A stretch of DNA of 64,000 nucleotides, taken from assembly GCA_023653785.1 (NCBI GenBank), contig JAMKCH010056975.1, positions 1-64,000 on the forward strand, written 5' to 3'. Position numbers and translations under genes: made by a program. Below, piece by piece: positions 24,701 through 39,700 of the stretch (the first letter of the stretch is position 1; every line of letters begins with the position of its first letter). The notes beneath the pieces are model-generated. The model did no database searches. It was not told the origin of the DNA and saw only the letters and a program-made list of their open reading frames with translations. This DNA comes from Ophioderma brevispina (lineage: Eukaryota; Echinodermata; Ophiuroidea; Amphilepidida; Ophiodermatidae).

Positions 24701-27700
24701 AATGCCAACTATATGTGTTGCGGTAAGTAAATGCCAAGGAGTCACTTTAACCAAAATAAGCTAAAATGTTTTAAGATCCTCTTTGGGGGATTTTAGCTAG
24801 AAACAAAAAAAATGTTTCATGGGATCAAGGAAAGATACTTGCAAGAAGGAAGCCCATCTGCAGTCTAATTTTGACTCGTAATGGTAAGCTTAGGTGGTGT
24901 TTTAGTGACCAATGTCAGCTACCAAATAATGGCCAGGATACTCACAGCTGTTTGAAAGTCTCATTTATTATCACAAAAGCAGAATAAAACAAAAATATTG
25001 CCTTCGACACAGTTTTGACAACTGATTTGGAATATTTGGTCCACTAACTACATTCTCTGTAAATTTTATGAAATTCATTGCGGGCAAATATGATTTTTCT
25101 TAAAAATCTAGTTTTCCACGTATTTCTATGGAGAATGGGCATATAGAGGGCGCTATAACATACAAATCATGACCTTTGTAAGCCTATATGGCAAGATTCC
25201 GGCAATGGATTTGTCTGATTTTTGCAGAGATGATAGCTCTTGCATGTTATATCAGTTGTCAAAATTGTGTCGCCACTGCTTAAAATTGTTCTAAAAATAA
25301 AAGAGACAATTTGTATGGGGTCAAACAGCTGTGTAGTGAGGGAGCCTACTGAGCTGTAACCTCCACAATACAGCCCAATAAAGCTTTGGGTGTGACCAAG
25401 GTTAATCATTATCATGCTTTGAGGTGTCCGATATGCGATAATATCGGATCCTACGCATGATAATGATAAAATTGGATGATTTGCGCCCAATATTTATTGG
25501 TCTCGCTATGAGTTTTAAAAGATTGGGCCGACGCGTCTCGCCCAATATTTTTGCAACTCATAGCTCGACCAATAAATTTGGGCTGAATCAATCCAATTTT
25601 ATTACAAAATCAGCGGCACGCCATTAGCAACTACAACTGATTGTGAAAGTGTGAGCTTACTGACTTGGCTATAGCAGACGTCGTCTTTTGAAATTTTCAA
25701 AGGAGAATTAAAGAGCTCATCTTGGCTCCTTGAGAAGAGCTACAGAAGAGCTTTTTAAAAGTTCTTAATTTCTGGACACAAGCTTTTTACAAAGCATAGC
25801 AAAAGCAGGGCCAGCTGGATATAACAACTGAGTTGGGGCCAGAAGCAGTTCAAGATCATACATATATTATTTGTTTTCGATTCAGCTGTAGTATAACCAT
25901 TGTTAAAGGCTGACTCAGAGATTTCCCGATGAGGGCACACTCAATTTTCAAACAAATCGTGTTTTTTGCATATACATAATGCTTGTCCATACTAATAACT
26001 GTGTGAAGTAACTAAGCTCAAATCGAAGTCCTTCATAATCATATAGAAAATCACAACTTTGTTATAAAATTCAGGATCCGGAATTTTGGTTGTACACGGT
26101 ATCCTATGGCACTGTTATACTGTGCATAAATGTTTACTGCATGAAAACGGAAAATCCGATTCATCTAGTTTGTAATTTAAGCATTTGAGGTGACAATCTT
26201 TCAAGATGACTGTTTTTAATTACTACACAAAAGAAATTATATTTCAAAATCTCTGAGTCAGCCTTTAATTACTGCAATCAAGTTAATAACAAGTTACATA
26301 CTTAGACTGTCACTCAAGATTTAATAAACTTATCATGATGTTGTTATCATTCAAGTGTATCAATTTTCAAGTGAATTGATCACCCAGTACAGGTCTTAAA
26401 CCCCGATTTTGAAAGGGTTCTCTCTCTTGTAGTCTAGTCTAGGCAGGGTGCACGAATGGTCACACGTATCAGTAATAAATGTAGAACCTAAGTCGGCAAC
26501 AGAGTCAGTCATATTTAGTCAGAATTATCTTAAAACTATTTGGGAATAAGCTCACGTTTCCATTAAATGGCAATTCACGATGCTTGTTAACGTATGTTGA
26601 TCCATCAACGTGTGTAGTATGTTCTTATTTATGAACAGCCCGGGCGACACCTTTCCCGGCACCTTCATTTCTTTGAGCGTGTTTTGTGCATAGTTTACAA
26701 AACAATTTGACCACCAAGGTGGGACCGTCTATCGTTTCTTTATTGATGTCGAAAATATTACCTAAATTCTACTTCCGAAATGTTTGTAAGACTCCTCAAA
26801 TTCTTTCGCCCGAGGCATCATCGTAGCTGTCAAATCTCAACCCAATGAAAACAAAACCACGTGCTAAGGCTTCAAATTTACAACATTATTTACACATAGT
26901 CCATGTTCATTTTTTATACACCATCCATGCGGTATTTCCATTGGAGTTCCGATACATTTGTGGAGTTAAAGACACTATCAGTGATTTGCTAAATCAGCAA
27001 ATCGAAAAAATCATCAAAAATCAGATTTTTGCATGTAAGCAACAAGTATAGGTATCCTAACATACCCTGCAAATGATAAGACCAGAAGCAACCTAATAAG
27101 GACAGAATCGGAGATTTTAGTCATTACTATCCGAACGGACACTTACTACAACACGTAATTGAATGGAGAATCGTATCTTGGAACACTGCCGTTTTCTTCC
27201 TTTTCTGTCAATTCTACAGCTGGAAAAGGTAACTTATGAGAATTCTACAGACTTATCCTTCACTTTGAAGCTAATCCTGCAAATTCCAAATATTTTTCAA
27301 ATCACTGATAGTGTCTTTAATATCCACCATTTTTTAAAGGCTTTAAATTTACAACATTATTTACACATAGTCCCTGTTCATTTTTCGTACACCATCCATA
27401 TGGTATTTCCATTGGAGTTCCGATACATTTGTGGAGTTAATATCCACCATTTTTGCTCTCGGCACCGAATTACCGGCAGTTAGACTATCTGAAAATTGTG
27501 TGTAACTGGTAAAGCATAGTGTTCCATGAGCATTTGTCATTAAATATTGCCAAAGGAAGTATTTTGCTGGGTTGCCGGCTCAAATATGAAGGCAGAAAAC
27601 TCGCAGCCGGCTTTGAACAAGATACACGATAAATCGCTCCAACCAAAGCATTTTAGATGCGCGACTGTGCACGCGCGCGCGCCTCAAAAGACAATGTCTG

Positions 27701-30700
27701 CTATAGCCCATTGAGCCTTTAATAGAGGTCTCCTTTGAGGCATTGCGTGTGCATGAGCGCAGTATGAGGCCACTTCTACTATCTCGGCATTTTAAATAAA
27801 TGTGACCAGCTTCCATCTTGGCAAGGACATAATTAATTGTGCACCACGTAATTCCAAATTCTGCTTGTGTGATCAGTAGTTTGCTTTTGCAATTTCTGCT
27901 AATCACATTCAGTGATCATGGGAGTGATCCACTCGAAAGAGTCAAAATATTTCAAATTTGCAGCAATAGCTTAAAAGTGATGAATAAGTCTGTAGAATTC
28001 TCATAAGATATTTTTTCCAAGCAAAAGATTGATAGAAAAGGAAGAAAACAACAGCGTCCAAAGATATGAATCGCCATTGAATTACGTGTTGTAGTATAGT
28101 GTCCGTGCAGACAGTATAATGAATAAAATATCCGATTTTGTCCTTATTAGGTTGCTTTTAGTCCTGTAACTTGTGGGGTATGTTAGGATACCTAAACCTG
28201 TTACAAACATGCAAAAATCTGATTTTTGATGATTGTTTTTTTGATTTTCTGGTTGAGCAAATCACTGATTGTGCCTTTAATGGTCCTTTTTGCTAAAATG
28301 CATGCTGATAATGAGATAAAATCTCATTTCACATTACCTTATTGCCAGTGGACTGATTGTGTCAAAGGTAATGTCCTGATATCGCCGGCCCATAGTTTGA
28401 AATATAACATAAGGCGGCTAATTGTATCTAACATTATATGAGTATTACAAATAGCTGCCTTATGCTTTATTCCATAATATGGGGCTATTTCAGGAATCCA
28501 TTGAATCCATTTTTATGTTGCCTGCCTTAAAGAGACACTGGCACATTTGAAAAAGAGTGCGCCCTCAAGATTTTTCAAAATTGATATTTTTGCATGGTTG
28601 TAAAGCTTTTATATACATTAGCGCTCACCTGAAATGATTAATCCCAAATCAGCATCCTTATGGGTAAACAGAACGATTTTATAATTAATGTCGCCGGCGA
28701 CATTAATTCAGCAGACGATGGAAATGGCGTTTAACACAAGAAAACGCACACCGTATGTATGTTTCCCACGGTATGTGCCCTGTTTGACCAGTCTGTGACC
28801 TTTAGTTTCAAAATCAATGAGTACGAGTCTATGATATTCATGTAATATACACATTTGTTAAAAGTTGTGGAAAACTTAAAAGTTGGCCTACAAATTACCT
28901 GGGTGTCTTCAATCTCTTATTAACATCCCCATCTGTTTTTGAGTATGTTATTTTTATGTGTATCTCTATTTCCAATGGCCTAGACTATCATTTGAGAGCA
29001 AATTGAAGAAATTTCATATTTTGTGAAAATGTGCCAGTGCCGCTTTAAGGCAGGAAGACACATAGTTTTATCACTTTGTTGTTGTCTGTTGTTGATGTGG
29101 TCTGTTGTTGATGTAGTCTATTGTTGTTGTGAAAAAGGGTTGACATTTGCCTGTAATATCCGCATACTTCAATGGATTTAAACCAAACTTGAGAAATAAG
29201 TGCATTGTGGGATCCCGCTTTTGTTGGTGAGGTCAAAGGTCACATACCAAAGTCAAAGGTCTTATGAGGTCAAGTTGTAAGATAGGCTGAAAATGTAAAA
29301 TTGACCTGATTTGAAAAGTTGAAGTTAATTGAAACCAAACTTGGATTATGGATATTACATGCAAACCCACATTTGTTTATGAGGTAAAATGTCACATGTC
29401 AAGGTCAAAGGTTATATGAGGCCTGTCACTGCATGCATTTCCCTGCCCCTGCATAATTCTAATTTTTTATAATGATGTTGCTTCCAGGCAAACAGTGCGG
29501 TATGATGTGATACCAGAAAACTTACAGAAAGAAACGGAAACCAAGAGGAAGGAACTAATAGGTAATTCCTTATCCTTATATGGAGTCATTTGGCTACATA
29601 ACCCTATGCGATGAACCCAATTTTTCATTTTTTATTGTCAAAAAAGGAAAAATCGGCCGCAAAAAAAGTGGGTAAAAAAATTTTGCATTTTGCCTAGCTC
29701 ATTTTCTAAAAAAAAAAAAAACAAAGCATGGCGCTTTGCTTTTTTTGTCAAATGCATGTGAGACACACTTTTAAATTTTTATGGGCCTTTGTAAACCACA
29801 ACTTAAAAATGATTTAGCAGTTTTAGAATTTTTAATTTCTCACAAAAAAAATTGTGTTAAAATTGGACATTAGAAATCTTAACAAGTTTGGTGGCTAATT
29901 ATATATTTGACCCCCCCCAAAAAAAAACAAAAAAAAAACAAAGAACAATGAAGAATTAAAAAAAAATTAAACCAATACCTGACAAAATATTTTAAGAAAT
30001 GATTGTACACAATTTTGTAGGATTTGGATGTATCTTATTGGTCTTATGTTTCAGTTTTAAAATGCTTGACAATTTTAATTTGCTGCAAATGCAAAAAAAA
30101 AAATGATTATGACAACAATTAATAGACTTTGTAAGGGGCAAGCATTATGTATATGCCAAAAACATAATTTGTTTGAAAATTGAGGGCACCCTCCTCAGGA
30201 AATCTCTGAGTCAGCTGTGTTTGGCAACCCAGTGAGAAACTAGAGTAAATTATCAGCTTATTTGTGGTGCTCGCATAGAGCTCATCACCTGCTAGTTAGT
30301 TAAACCAAAGTTTTAAATCCATTTTTCCCCGCAAAACGGGGGTGGCCGGATACACCTCACACTCAGCAATACTGCTGTGTGAGGTTTTATTGGAGCAAAA
30401 GATAATTGACCAGATGCCCTTCCTGATGCCAATCCACAGCTTTCGGCGGTGGGCCAAGCCTTTGGGCAATGATGGTCACCATGCAAGGCCCAGCATGTGC
30501 TGGATCGCCGCCAATAGCTCTCCAGAGCTGACGCCCTTGTAGGTAGATCTTCTTTTTCATTCTCCCAGGGTAACCAGCTACCCTCCTCATCAGATTTCCT
30601 TAGAAACCCGATGGGGGTGACGGTTAACCGCCGACAACTCGGCCCTGGGACAGGTAGTACTGGTTACCAGGATACCAGTAGCAGGCCCTCAAAGGAAACC

Positions 30701-33700
30701 TGACCTGCACAGGTTATATACAATCATTACCTTGTCCTTTTTTGTGGGCCGCCAGCTATAGCTGGAGGACCACTAAGCAATCTGTTGTGCGTGTGTATGT
30801 GTGTGTGTGTGTCACTAAAATGTTATTTTTTTTAAATTGACCTCAATTGAAAAGTTGAAGTTCAATTGGAACCAAACTTAGGTGCACCACGGGATTCCTC
30901 ATATGTTGATGAGGTCAAAGGTCATGTGCCAAGGTCAAAGGGCATGTGAGGTCAACTTGAAAAATAGGCTAAAAATGTAAAATTGACCTCAATTAAAAAT
31001 TTGAAGTTCAATTGGAACCAAACTTGTGTCATAGGTGCACCAAGGGATCCCTCATATGTTGATGAGGTCAAAGGTCATATGCCAAGGTCAAAGGTCATAG
31101 AGCGGCCTATATTCTTTGAATATAGCGAGCGCGAAAGCCGAGAACTGCGAAATTCTAGTTCCATTAATTTTAGTAAGAATTTTTCTTTTCCCCTTTGCAG
31201 AATGCATATCCAATTCTGATGAAGAGCTAGGCGAGATGTTTCTAGAGGAAATAGAGCCCACTGTTGAACAAATCAAGGTAATTAGCTAAAATTGGAGGAA
31301 ATTAGAGGTGCAAAGAGAGATTTCACATATCAGGTGTCCCTTAAAGGAATTAGCAGCGATGATGCGAGAAAATCTAAGTGTGGAAATGCAATTTTTTAAC
31401 TTAAAAATCAGGGATAAGTGTGTATAATTTCATATTACTGCTTCAATGTAGCAACAAACAACCAAATAGTGAAAAAATGTGATTATTGAGGATATTTGTC
31501 ATACCGTTTCCTGTAACTAGACATACAGCGATGGCGTCTCAAAATCTACACTCATACAGCGATGGCGTCTCAAAATCTACACTAAACAGTTGATTGTGGT
31601 CTACACCAGTATAGAATAAACAAAGATCAATAATGTTTGTGTTTGAGGTCAAATTGTATTTATCACAGTGCACAATATCGCGCTTAAAAAATCTAAAGCC
31701 TGGAAGATATTCACCGGGAAAGGCTTTTTGAACTCAAGTCAGAATTTTGATACGCACGTATAGAAATTATAGAATCCGGTTAAAAGCTACTGCCTTGTCT
31801 TTAATACACGTATTTCAAGCCAACCACTTGCAGGCTATGTTCGCATATCCTTGTCAGCAACAAAAATACAAAAATATGAATTTTGATGATTTTTTCGATG
31901 TTTCGGATTAGCAAATCGCTGCTAATCCCTTTAAAAATCAAAAGTACTGATTTTTGCCCTGATGTAAAGCTTTCCATCAAAAATATCCCCATCTGAAAGG
32001 ATTAAGCTGAGAAATGTTTCTTTCATACAAAAATGTGAAATTTCTAATTTCGTATAGGGGCAAATACGAAATTCGGCCTATAAGCAAATCAAAATCGCCT
32101 TTTTTCTCTCTTTTAAGACATTTCTGTAGCCAAATACAAGGTAAGAAATCTATTGAAATGACTATTATGACACAATATTTGAGTGCCTCAAAATCTCTTG
32201 TTGCACCTTTAATGGTTGTGAACTCATGTAACAGAATTAGATAATGACAGAATTTAAGCGCATGTATTATTGGATAGCGTGTGTTGTCCTTGTTTTTGCG
32301 CAAACGAGGCGCGTGTCGTCACTATTGCTGTGCAAGCTCGTACACACACACAATCTGTGTGTCACAAGTTATGTTATCAGTGTTGCAATTCCCATTGTTC
32401 CATTGTCTGATCGGCCAATTTTTCTGCAATATTTATGTGAAAACCAATCGATGGAAGAAAACATGCCTCTAAAAGTGATTGTAAATAGAGATGCAACTTT
32501 TCCAGAAATTTCCGGATTTTTGGCCATAAATAAAAAAAATTCCGGAAATTTATTTATTTTTTTTTCAATTTCTGAGATCAAAGTATCAATGGTAAAGGTA
32601 AAACTGAATCAAAATCCAAGTTTAAGTACCAATTATTTTAGCGAAGGGGTCTTGTACCCCAAAATCGCGTGAGAAAATACGTTCCCCGGAGCTTCGCAGG
32701 ATGCTACGCTAAAATTTGGCCTTCCCGTCGGTTCAAATTTTGATTTTCAGGAAATGGGACTACTCCTCCGTTACATCTCTGTATAGTGTCCTGAGTACCC
32801 CTGTTAATTTTGCCTAAGAAGTATTTGAGTCAAGAGTGGCAGCATCAGTTGTTGTTGTTTTCAACTGCTAAATGCAATGAAGGTAAAACACTTGTGTGTT
32901 TCATAAATATGCATAAAAAAGACTTTCCAAATACGATGATATGATTGGCCCATGGGTGGTGCCCAAAACCATGGTCATAAAGTGCGTATGCACATTATAA
33001 TACTTTTGGACACCTTCAATCTGATTATGCCATTTCAGGAGAATCCACCTGTCTAGGTTATAAATAGAAGGTCTATGTTATAAACTCATGTTATCTACAC
33101 TTAGAAACCTTAAAAATACCTTAATTCAGAGAAATTTCTGGATATTTGGCCATAAATAAAAAATTCCAGAAATGTAAAAAAAACAAAAAATCAATTTCTG
33201 AGATTAGTGTTAATGATGAAAGTAAAACTGCACCAAAAACCCAAGTTTAAGTACCAATTATTTTAGAGAAGGGGTCTTGTACACTAAAATCGCGTAAGAA
33301 AATATGTTCCCCAGAGTGTCACCGGATGCTACGCTAAACTTTGCCTTCCCGTCGGTTCAAATTTTTTTTTTTTTCAGGAAATGGGACGACTACTCTGTTA
33401 CATCTCTGTTAATCATTCCCCAAAGAGGCTGCCAGACCCAAGCTCTTTAAAAAATGTGCTCCCGGTTGGAACTATGGGTGCAGAATGAGTAGCAGAACAA
33501 TACAGTTGGCACCAAAAGTATCTTGGCATGTTTTTCGATCAGTATTGTGCCAAAGTCCAATAATTTTGGAAGTTTTCAAGATACACATTTTGTTGCCTAG
33601 TTCTTGCTCTTTCATATAACACCTTGCTTGTAAAAAAGCATGTACAAAAGGTTGAGAGAGAATGCCTGAAAGACGCAAAACCTCCAAACCAAAAGTTTTT

Positions 33701-36700
33701 GGAGTCTTCAATGGGCATTGCAGTGTACTACGACACGAACACGCTGGCCACAATCAATATTGCAAGTAGGCTTACTCACTCATTCAATTGGAAAACCTTT
33801 GTGTAAAATCAATACACACATATTATTGAGTTGTACCGCACAGCGACCATTGAAAAATCCCCAAACTGCAACTTTTGGTTTGGGGGTTTTCACGTCTTTC
33901 ACGCGTTCTATCTCGGCCATTTTTGCACGCTTTTTTACAAGTGAGGTGTTAAATGAAAGAGCAAGACCTAGGCAACAAAATGTATATTTCAAAAACTTTC
34001 AAGATTATCGGACTTTGGCAAAATACTGATCGAAAAACATGCCAAGATACTTTTAGTGTCAACTGTAGATTTGATCTAGAAGCTTCGGGTCCATATTTTC
34101 TGATTACTTCTTTCTGTGTAATCTCTCCTTACTTTCTCAGGCGGCGGTCAGACGTTGTACCATTAAAAGGACATTCACTCCTGTATTTGTTGGGACAGCA
34201 CTCAAAAATAAAGGTGTTCAGGTGAGCAACACAGTAATGGCCTTATAATGCAATGGTTGACATGACAGGTCAGAGTCAGAGGGTGTTTTGAACCAATCCC
34301 ATAATGCATTGCAATGTGTTTATATACTATACAGTAATGGCCTTAATGCAATGGTTGACATGACAGGTCAGAGTCAGAGGGTGTTTTGAACCAATCCCAT
34401 AATGCATTGCAATGTGTTTATATACTATACTGTAATGGCCTTATAATGCAATGGTTGACAAGACAGGTCAGAGTCAGAGGGTGTTTTGAACCAATCCCAT
34501 AATGCATTGCAATGTGCTTATATACTATACAGTAATGGCCTTAATGCAATGGTTGACATGACAGTTGACATGACAGGTCAGAGTCAGGGTGTTTCGAACC
34601 AATCCCATAATGCATTGCAATTTGTTTATATACTATACAGTAATGGCCTTAATGCAATGGTTGACATGACAGTTGACATGATAGGTCAGAGTCAGAGGGT
34701 GTTATCCCATAATGCATTGCAATTTGCTTATATATTATACTGTACTAACCACATGTCAGTACTTATGGATAAAATGTGTTCAAGAAGTTTGAGGACAACA
34801 AAACATTTCACGATCATGATAAAAATTCCCTAAGTACTAACACTTTGTGGGCTAAAATGTCATGGTTTTTATGTCTTAAGAATAGGATTTTTGTGGAATC
34901 GCATGACTTTCTTGATTTGAAATTTCCCAAAACTGGTGCATTGTGGGATGGACTTAACACACCCTTTGGCATGCTGCATTCAGAGTATAAAAATTTAGTA
35001 ATAATTTAGTACTTTAGGTAGGATCATCGGATAAATGGTCTTACAGAAAAATGACCATAAAATCAAAACCCCTGAATCAATATAGTCCAAACTTGACTAT
35101 GGTAAGGATTGAACTCTCTTCCACAATTTTGTGCAGTTTCAAGACTGCATGATAAGTTTTAGCATTTTTATTTATTTTTTTAAAAATTCCCTAATTTTTA
35201 CAATAAATAATTTTTCCCAGCCTAAATGGAAGGTGCTTTTAAAGCTGAAACTTTAGGGATGTGTGTATAAGCAAAATATCTAAAATCTCACATTGGCTTT
35301 TTTAAATCAAGTGTTTAATTCTTCAGAACAAATTATTTTAGGGAAAAATAATTTAGGGAAAATTAAAAACACCTATTATTTCAAATAGAAACACTCAATC
35401 TGCAAAATCTAACGTGAGAATTTTCTAAAATTGATTTCCTTTCATATGACACCTTATTTATCACCAAGGGAGTTGTAGTTTCTTCTAGGAAAAATTATGA
35501 AAAGTGGATACTTCAGTTTTTCTAGAAATACTTCAACAAAAAAGTGTTGTTGCGACCACCTGTTCTTTGTTTTTGATGACACACAGAAAAAAAAAATTGT
35601 ATGGATTTTTTATATTTCTTTAACCATTAAAAACAAACACCAATCGTATAACTCATCAATTACTTGAGAAATAATTGAAATAAAATGTGTACTTTTTCAC
35701 GAAATTGCCCCATTTTCGTCCATTTTCTATTCTGCCAAAATCAGCCCCAGTACAGAGTCTATGGGAATTTGAAAACGCATTACGTGACATATCTCTAAAA
35801 TGCCTTTTTGGAAAAAAATAAAATTTGGCACACATTCCTTTCACCAATACCAATATTTCATGAGAATTTCAACAAGATCTGGGCATGAAGCTGTAGCCGT
35901 CACCCCATTGGGTTTTTAAGGAGAGGATGAGGGTAGCTGGTTACCCTGTTAGAATGAAAAAGAAGATCTACCTACAAGGGTATCAGCTCTGGAGAGCTAA
36001 TGGCGGCCATCCAGCACATGCTGCCTTGCATGGTGGGCGTGGTTGCCCAAAGGCTAGGCCCACCACCTAAAACTGTAGATTGCCATCAGGAAGGGCATCC
36101 GGTCAATTATCTTTTGCTCCAATAATTCCTCAGTGCAGTATTGCTGAGTGTGAGGTGTATCCGGCCACCCTCATTTACGGGGACAAAACCGGATTTAAAA
36201 CTTTGGTATAGCTTAACTAACTCACTCTTAGCATGTTTTCAATAAAATGTGATTAAACCACAGGGGCCTATCTGAATTTTGCGCCACATAATTCTTGTTA
36301 TTAGGCAATCAGAAGAAATATGCAATTGAGGCACTTAACACCTCTATGGCCAAGTGGGTCACATCTGACCCAGAGAGGGAGCAAAGTATATTTCTGATGT
36401 CTCTCTTTTAGGCTTTTGGGATAATACCACATAATCCAAGGTATTGTGTTGCATGAGAAAGACTACTTGTATAATTCCTTTGAAAAGCCACTGCAACTAA
36501 TAAGGATTTATTGATTGGTTGACTGCCCAGGATTTGCTTGTCTCTGCCAAACCATTGTTAGCTGCATTTTATAAAGGAGTAGTGTTATGCAACATTCAAC
36601 CTTGGGATTATGGTATTAACTGTCATCCTAGATGCAAAAGCAGACACATGTAGGACTATCTAGACACTGTGGCTGACTGAATTGGGCCATAAAGGTGTTA

Positions 36701-39700
36701 AAGGTCCCAGGAAATGAGGTGATAAACCTAGTCCAAATCTTTACGGGGCATTCCATTCCAATAAATTTGGAATCAGGTGACACCAAACCATTCTGGCGTT
36801 TTATAAAGAATACCCGTCAAAACTTTTCGGGTGTTGCAGCTCTCGACACGGCAATGGGATTTGCTACATCTGCTGTAGAGAAAGCCAACGCTCTCAATAA
36901 GCAATTTCAATCTGTTTTTACCCAGGAAGATCATAGTAATATACCAACTCTGAAACCAGAATTTCCAAATATGCCGCCTATTCATGTCACTCCAGAAGGT
37001 GTTGAAAAGCTATTGAAAGATCTTAAACCTCAGAAGGCACCTGGTCCAGATGGTATTACTCCAAAGATACTCAAAGAATGTGCATCTAGCATTTCTCCAA
37101 TTCTGACCATTAATTTCCAGAAATCTATTTCTACTGGTATGTTACCAGAAGACTGGTTGAAAGCAAATGTCACTCCTTTATATAAGAAAGGAAATCGCTC
37201 CGCTCCCAGCAATTATCGCCCGTATTCCTTGACGTCTATACCATGCAAGTTGCTTGAGCATATTCTTCATTCAAACATCATGTTACACCTAGAAGAACAG
37301 GGATTCCTAAATGACAAACAACATGGTTTTCGGCGGGGCCGATCGTGCGAGACGCAGCTTGCTCTAACAGTCAACGATCTTGCGGAAATTCTTAATGACA
37401 AAAGCCAAGCCGATGTTATTATAATGGATTTTAGCAAGGCCTTTGACTGTGTTCCTCATGAAAGACTCCTTGCTAAACTTAGTCATGCTGGTATAAATGG
37501 TTCCCTTCACACCTGGATTAGATCTTTCCTAACTCAAAGGACTCAGCAAGTTGTTTTGGATGGCGTAGCTTCATCTTCCATACACGTCTCATCGGGAGTA
37601 CCACAAGGTACAGTCCTCGGCCCGCTTCTTTTCCTGCTGTACCTGAATGACATCTCTAAGGATATCACATCGGAAATTCGCCTGCTAGCTGACCACTGTA
37701 TCCTGTATAGACAAGTGGATAACATTGGTGATAGTCAGGAGCTTCAAAAAGATATTGACCGTTTATGTGAATGGGAGAACCGATGGCAGATGAAGTTTAA
37801 TACATCAAAATGCTATGCTATGCACATCACTCATAAGAAAACTCCGTTGTACACCAAATACAAGATGGGGGATTGAATACTGGAGACCGTTTCAAACCAC
37901 ACCTACCTGGGTGTAGAACTGAACAATAAACTGAGTTGGGCTGGTCACATTAAAAAAGTCACTTCAAAAGCAAATCAAATTCTTGGCCTGCTACATAGAA
38001 ATCTTTACAGTTGTTCTAGTAACGTCAAGGCAAGAGCATATAAAACACTCGTTAGACCACGTCTTGAATACTGTGCATCAATTTGGGACCCTTATCAGGC
38101 AAATTATAAATCGCAATTGGAGGGGGTTCGCCAGGTTCGTACTGCATAGGAACAGAAAGAAGGACAGTGTCACCGACATGCTTACTCAACTAGACTGGGA
38201 ACCTCTGGAACATCGCAGAGCCAAACGTCGTCTCACGCTCCTGTATAAATCTATCAACAAGCTAGTCGCTATAAATACGGATTCATATCAGACCAATTCT
38301 CAAGGGGACAGGGTATACCAGACAACAAGCTGCTGTAGCCTTCAACAAGCTGGCCGCACAAAAAGATTGTTACAGATTCTCCTTTTTACCAAGAACCTTT
38401 GCCGAGTGGAACAAACTTCCTTCAGATATTTGCCAAGCTACAAGTATGGAAAACTTTAAGAAAGCACTACAGACAATTGACACAGGCTGTATTATTAGGG
38501 GGCTTATTTTAAATAATGTGCATGCTGCTCAGCCACCTGCATGTACATCCCTCCTGTGGAGTTTATGCAGTATTCAACCAGAACCTAAACAGGGCCACAA
38601 AAAGAATACACTACCGGTGACATCATTAGTGAAACTATTGATTTTCAGTCATTGCCATGAATAGATTCACACCAGTCATCTGGAATTTTATGACCTCCCT
38701 ATGCCCTTTTCTATTACTCTCTGAAAAATCAATAGTCACTAATGATGTCATCACCAACCCAAATATTGAATGCTTTCTTGCCCCTCCTTGTAGACTTGAC
38801 ACAAACCACATCAATTCTATTTGCATTTCCTGGGGCCTTTAAGGTGTTGGCATTATGATTTGGTTTCTAAGGAGTACGCACAAGCCGACTTTAATAAACT
38901 CGGAGATGAGCAAGCGTGCATTGGTTTGCGATTTTAGTGTCGCAAAAATTCATGAGCGATTCCCCCCTCTGCGTTTACGCGAATTTGTAAAATGTTCGTA
39001 AAAATCGCGTGAACTCTGTAGGATGTCTTAAGAATGCGCCATTAATTACGCATCTCACCTTTCACGCACCCATTTTTTGTTTTGCTGCGTGACATACAGG
39101 CGTAAAATAACCAGAGACGCAGCGTCTCTAGTGAAGACGGAAATTTCCCTCTAAAAATGTTTTTTTCGACGATTTTCAGAAAAAACTATTACGGTGACAA
39201 CCATTTTTTTTATTTCGGTATTTTCAAGGTATGCAACTTAGACCAAAACATAATGTGAACATCAGAAAAACGTTCGACCCCTTTGTTATCTTTTGGGGCA
39301 CTGTTAGTAGCGTGCATAACTTTTTCCCATAGAGTTTGCGTGAGTCTTTTTCTCAAAACAATAGGTAGCATATTTTTTATTTCAAATTTGTTATCAGCAC
39401 AAATGAATTCATTCATTCATATTAAATACTATATTAATAAAAAATTTTTTTGGCCCAGTTTTTTAAATCATATGCCAACACCTTAAGCTGCTTTCGTGAT
39501 TCCATCACCTTCAGTTTTATTCATGGTTATCTAGATATCCTTGAAAAAAGCTTATTCACAAATTTGAGTTGATTCCGATCTTGCGGTTTTGTGTTAGAGC
39601 AATTCTTTGTTTCCCACGGTACCATAGGCCACTATGGCGTAATGTTCTGTCCGTTACGGACAGAAAATACAAAATCGCGAATTTCTTACAATGGGCCAAA

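Noticed and set aside
34232..34744. Five ~100-bp units considered as a CRISPR-type array
   Set aside because: The units are head-to-tail with no unique spacers, in animal intronic DNA.
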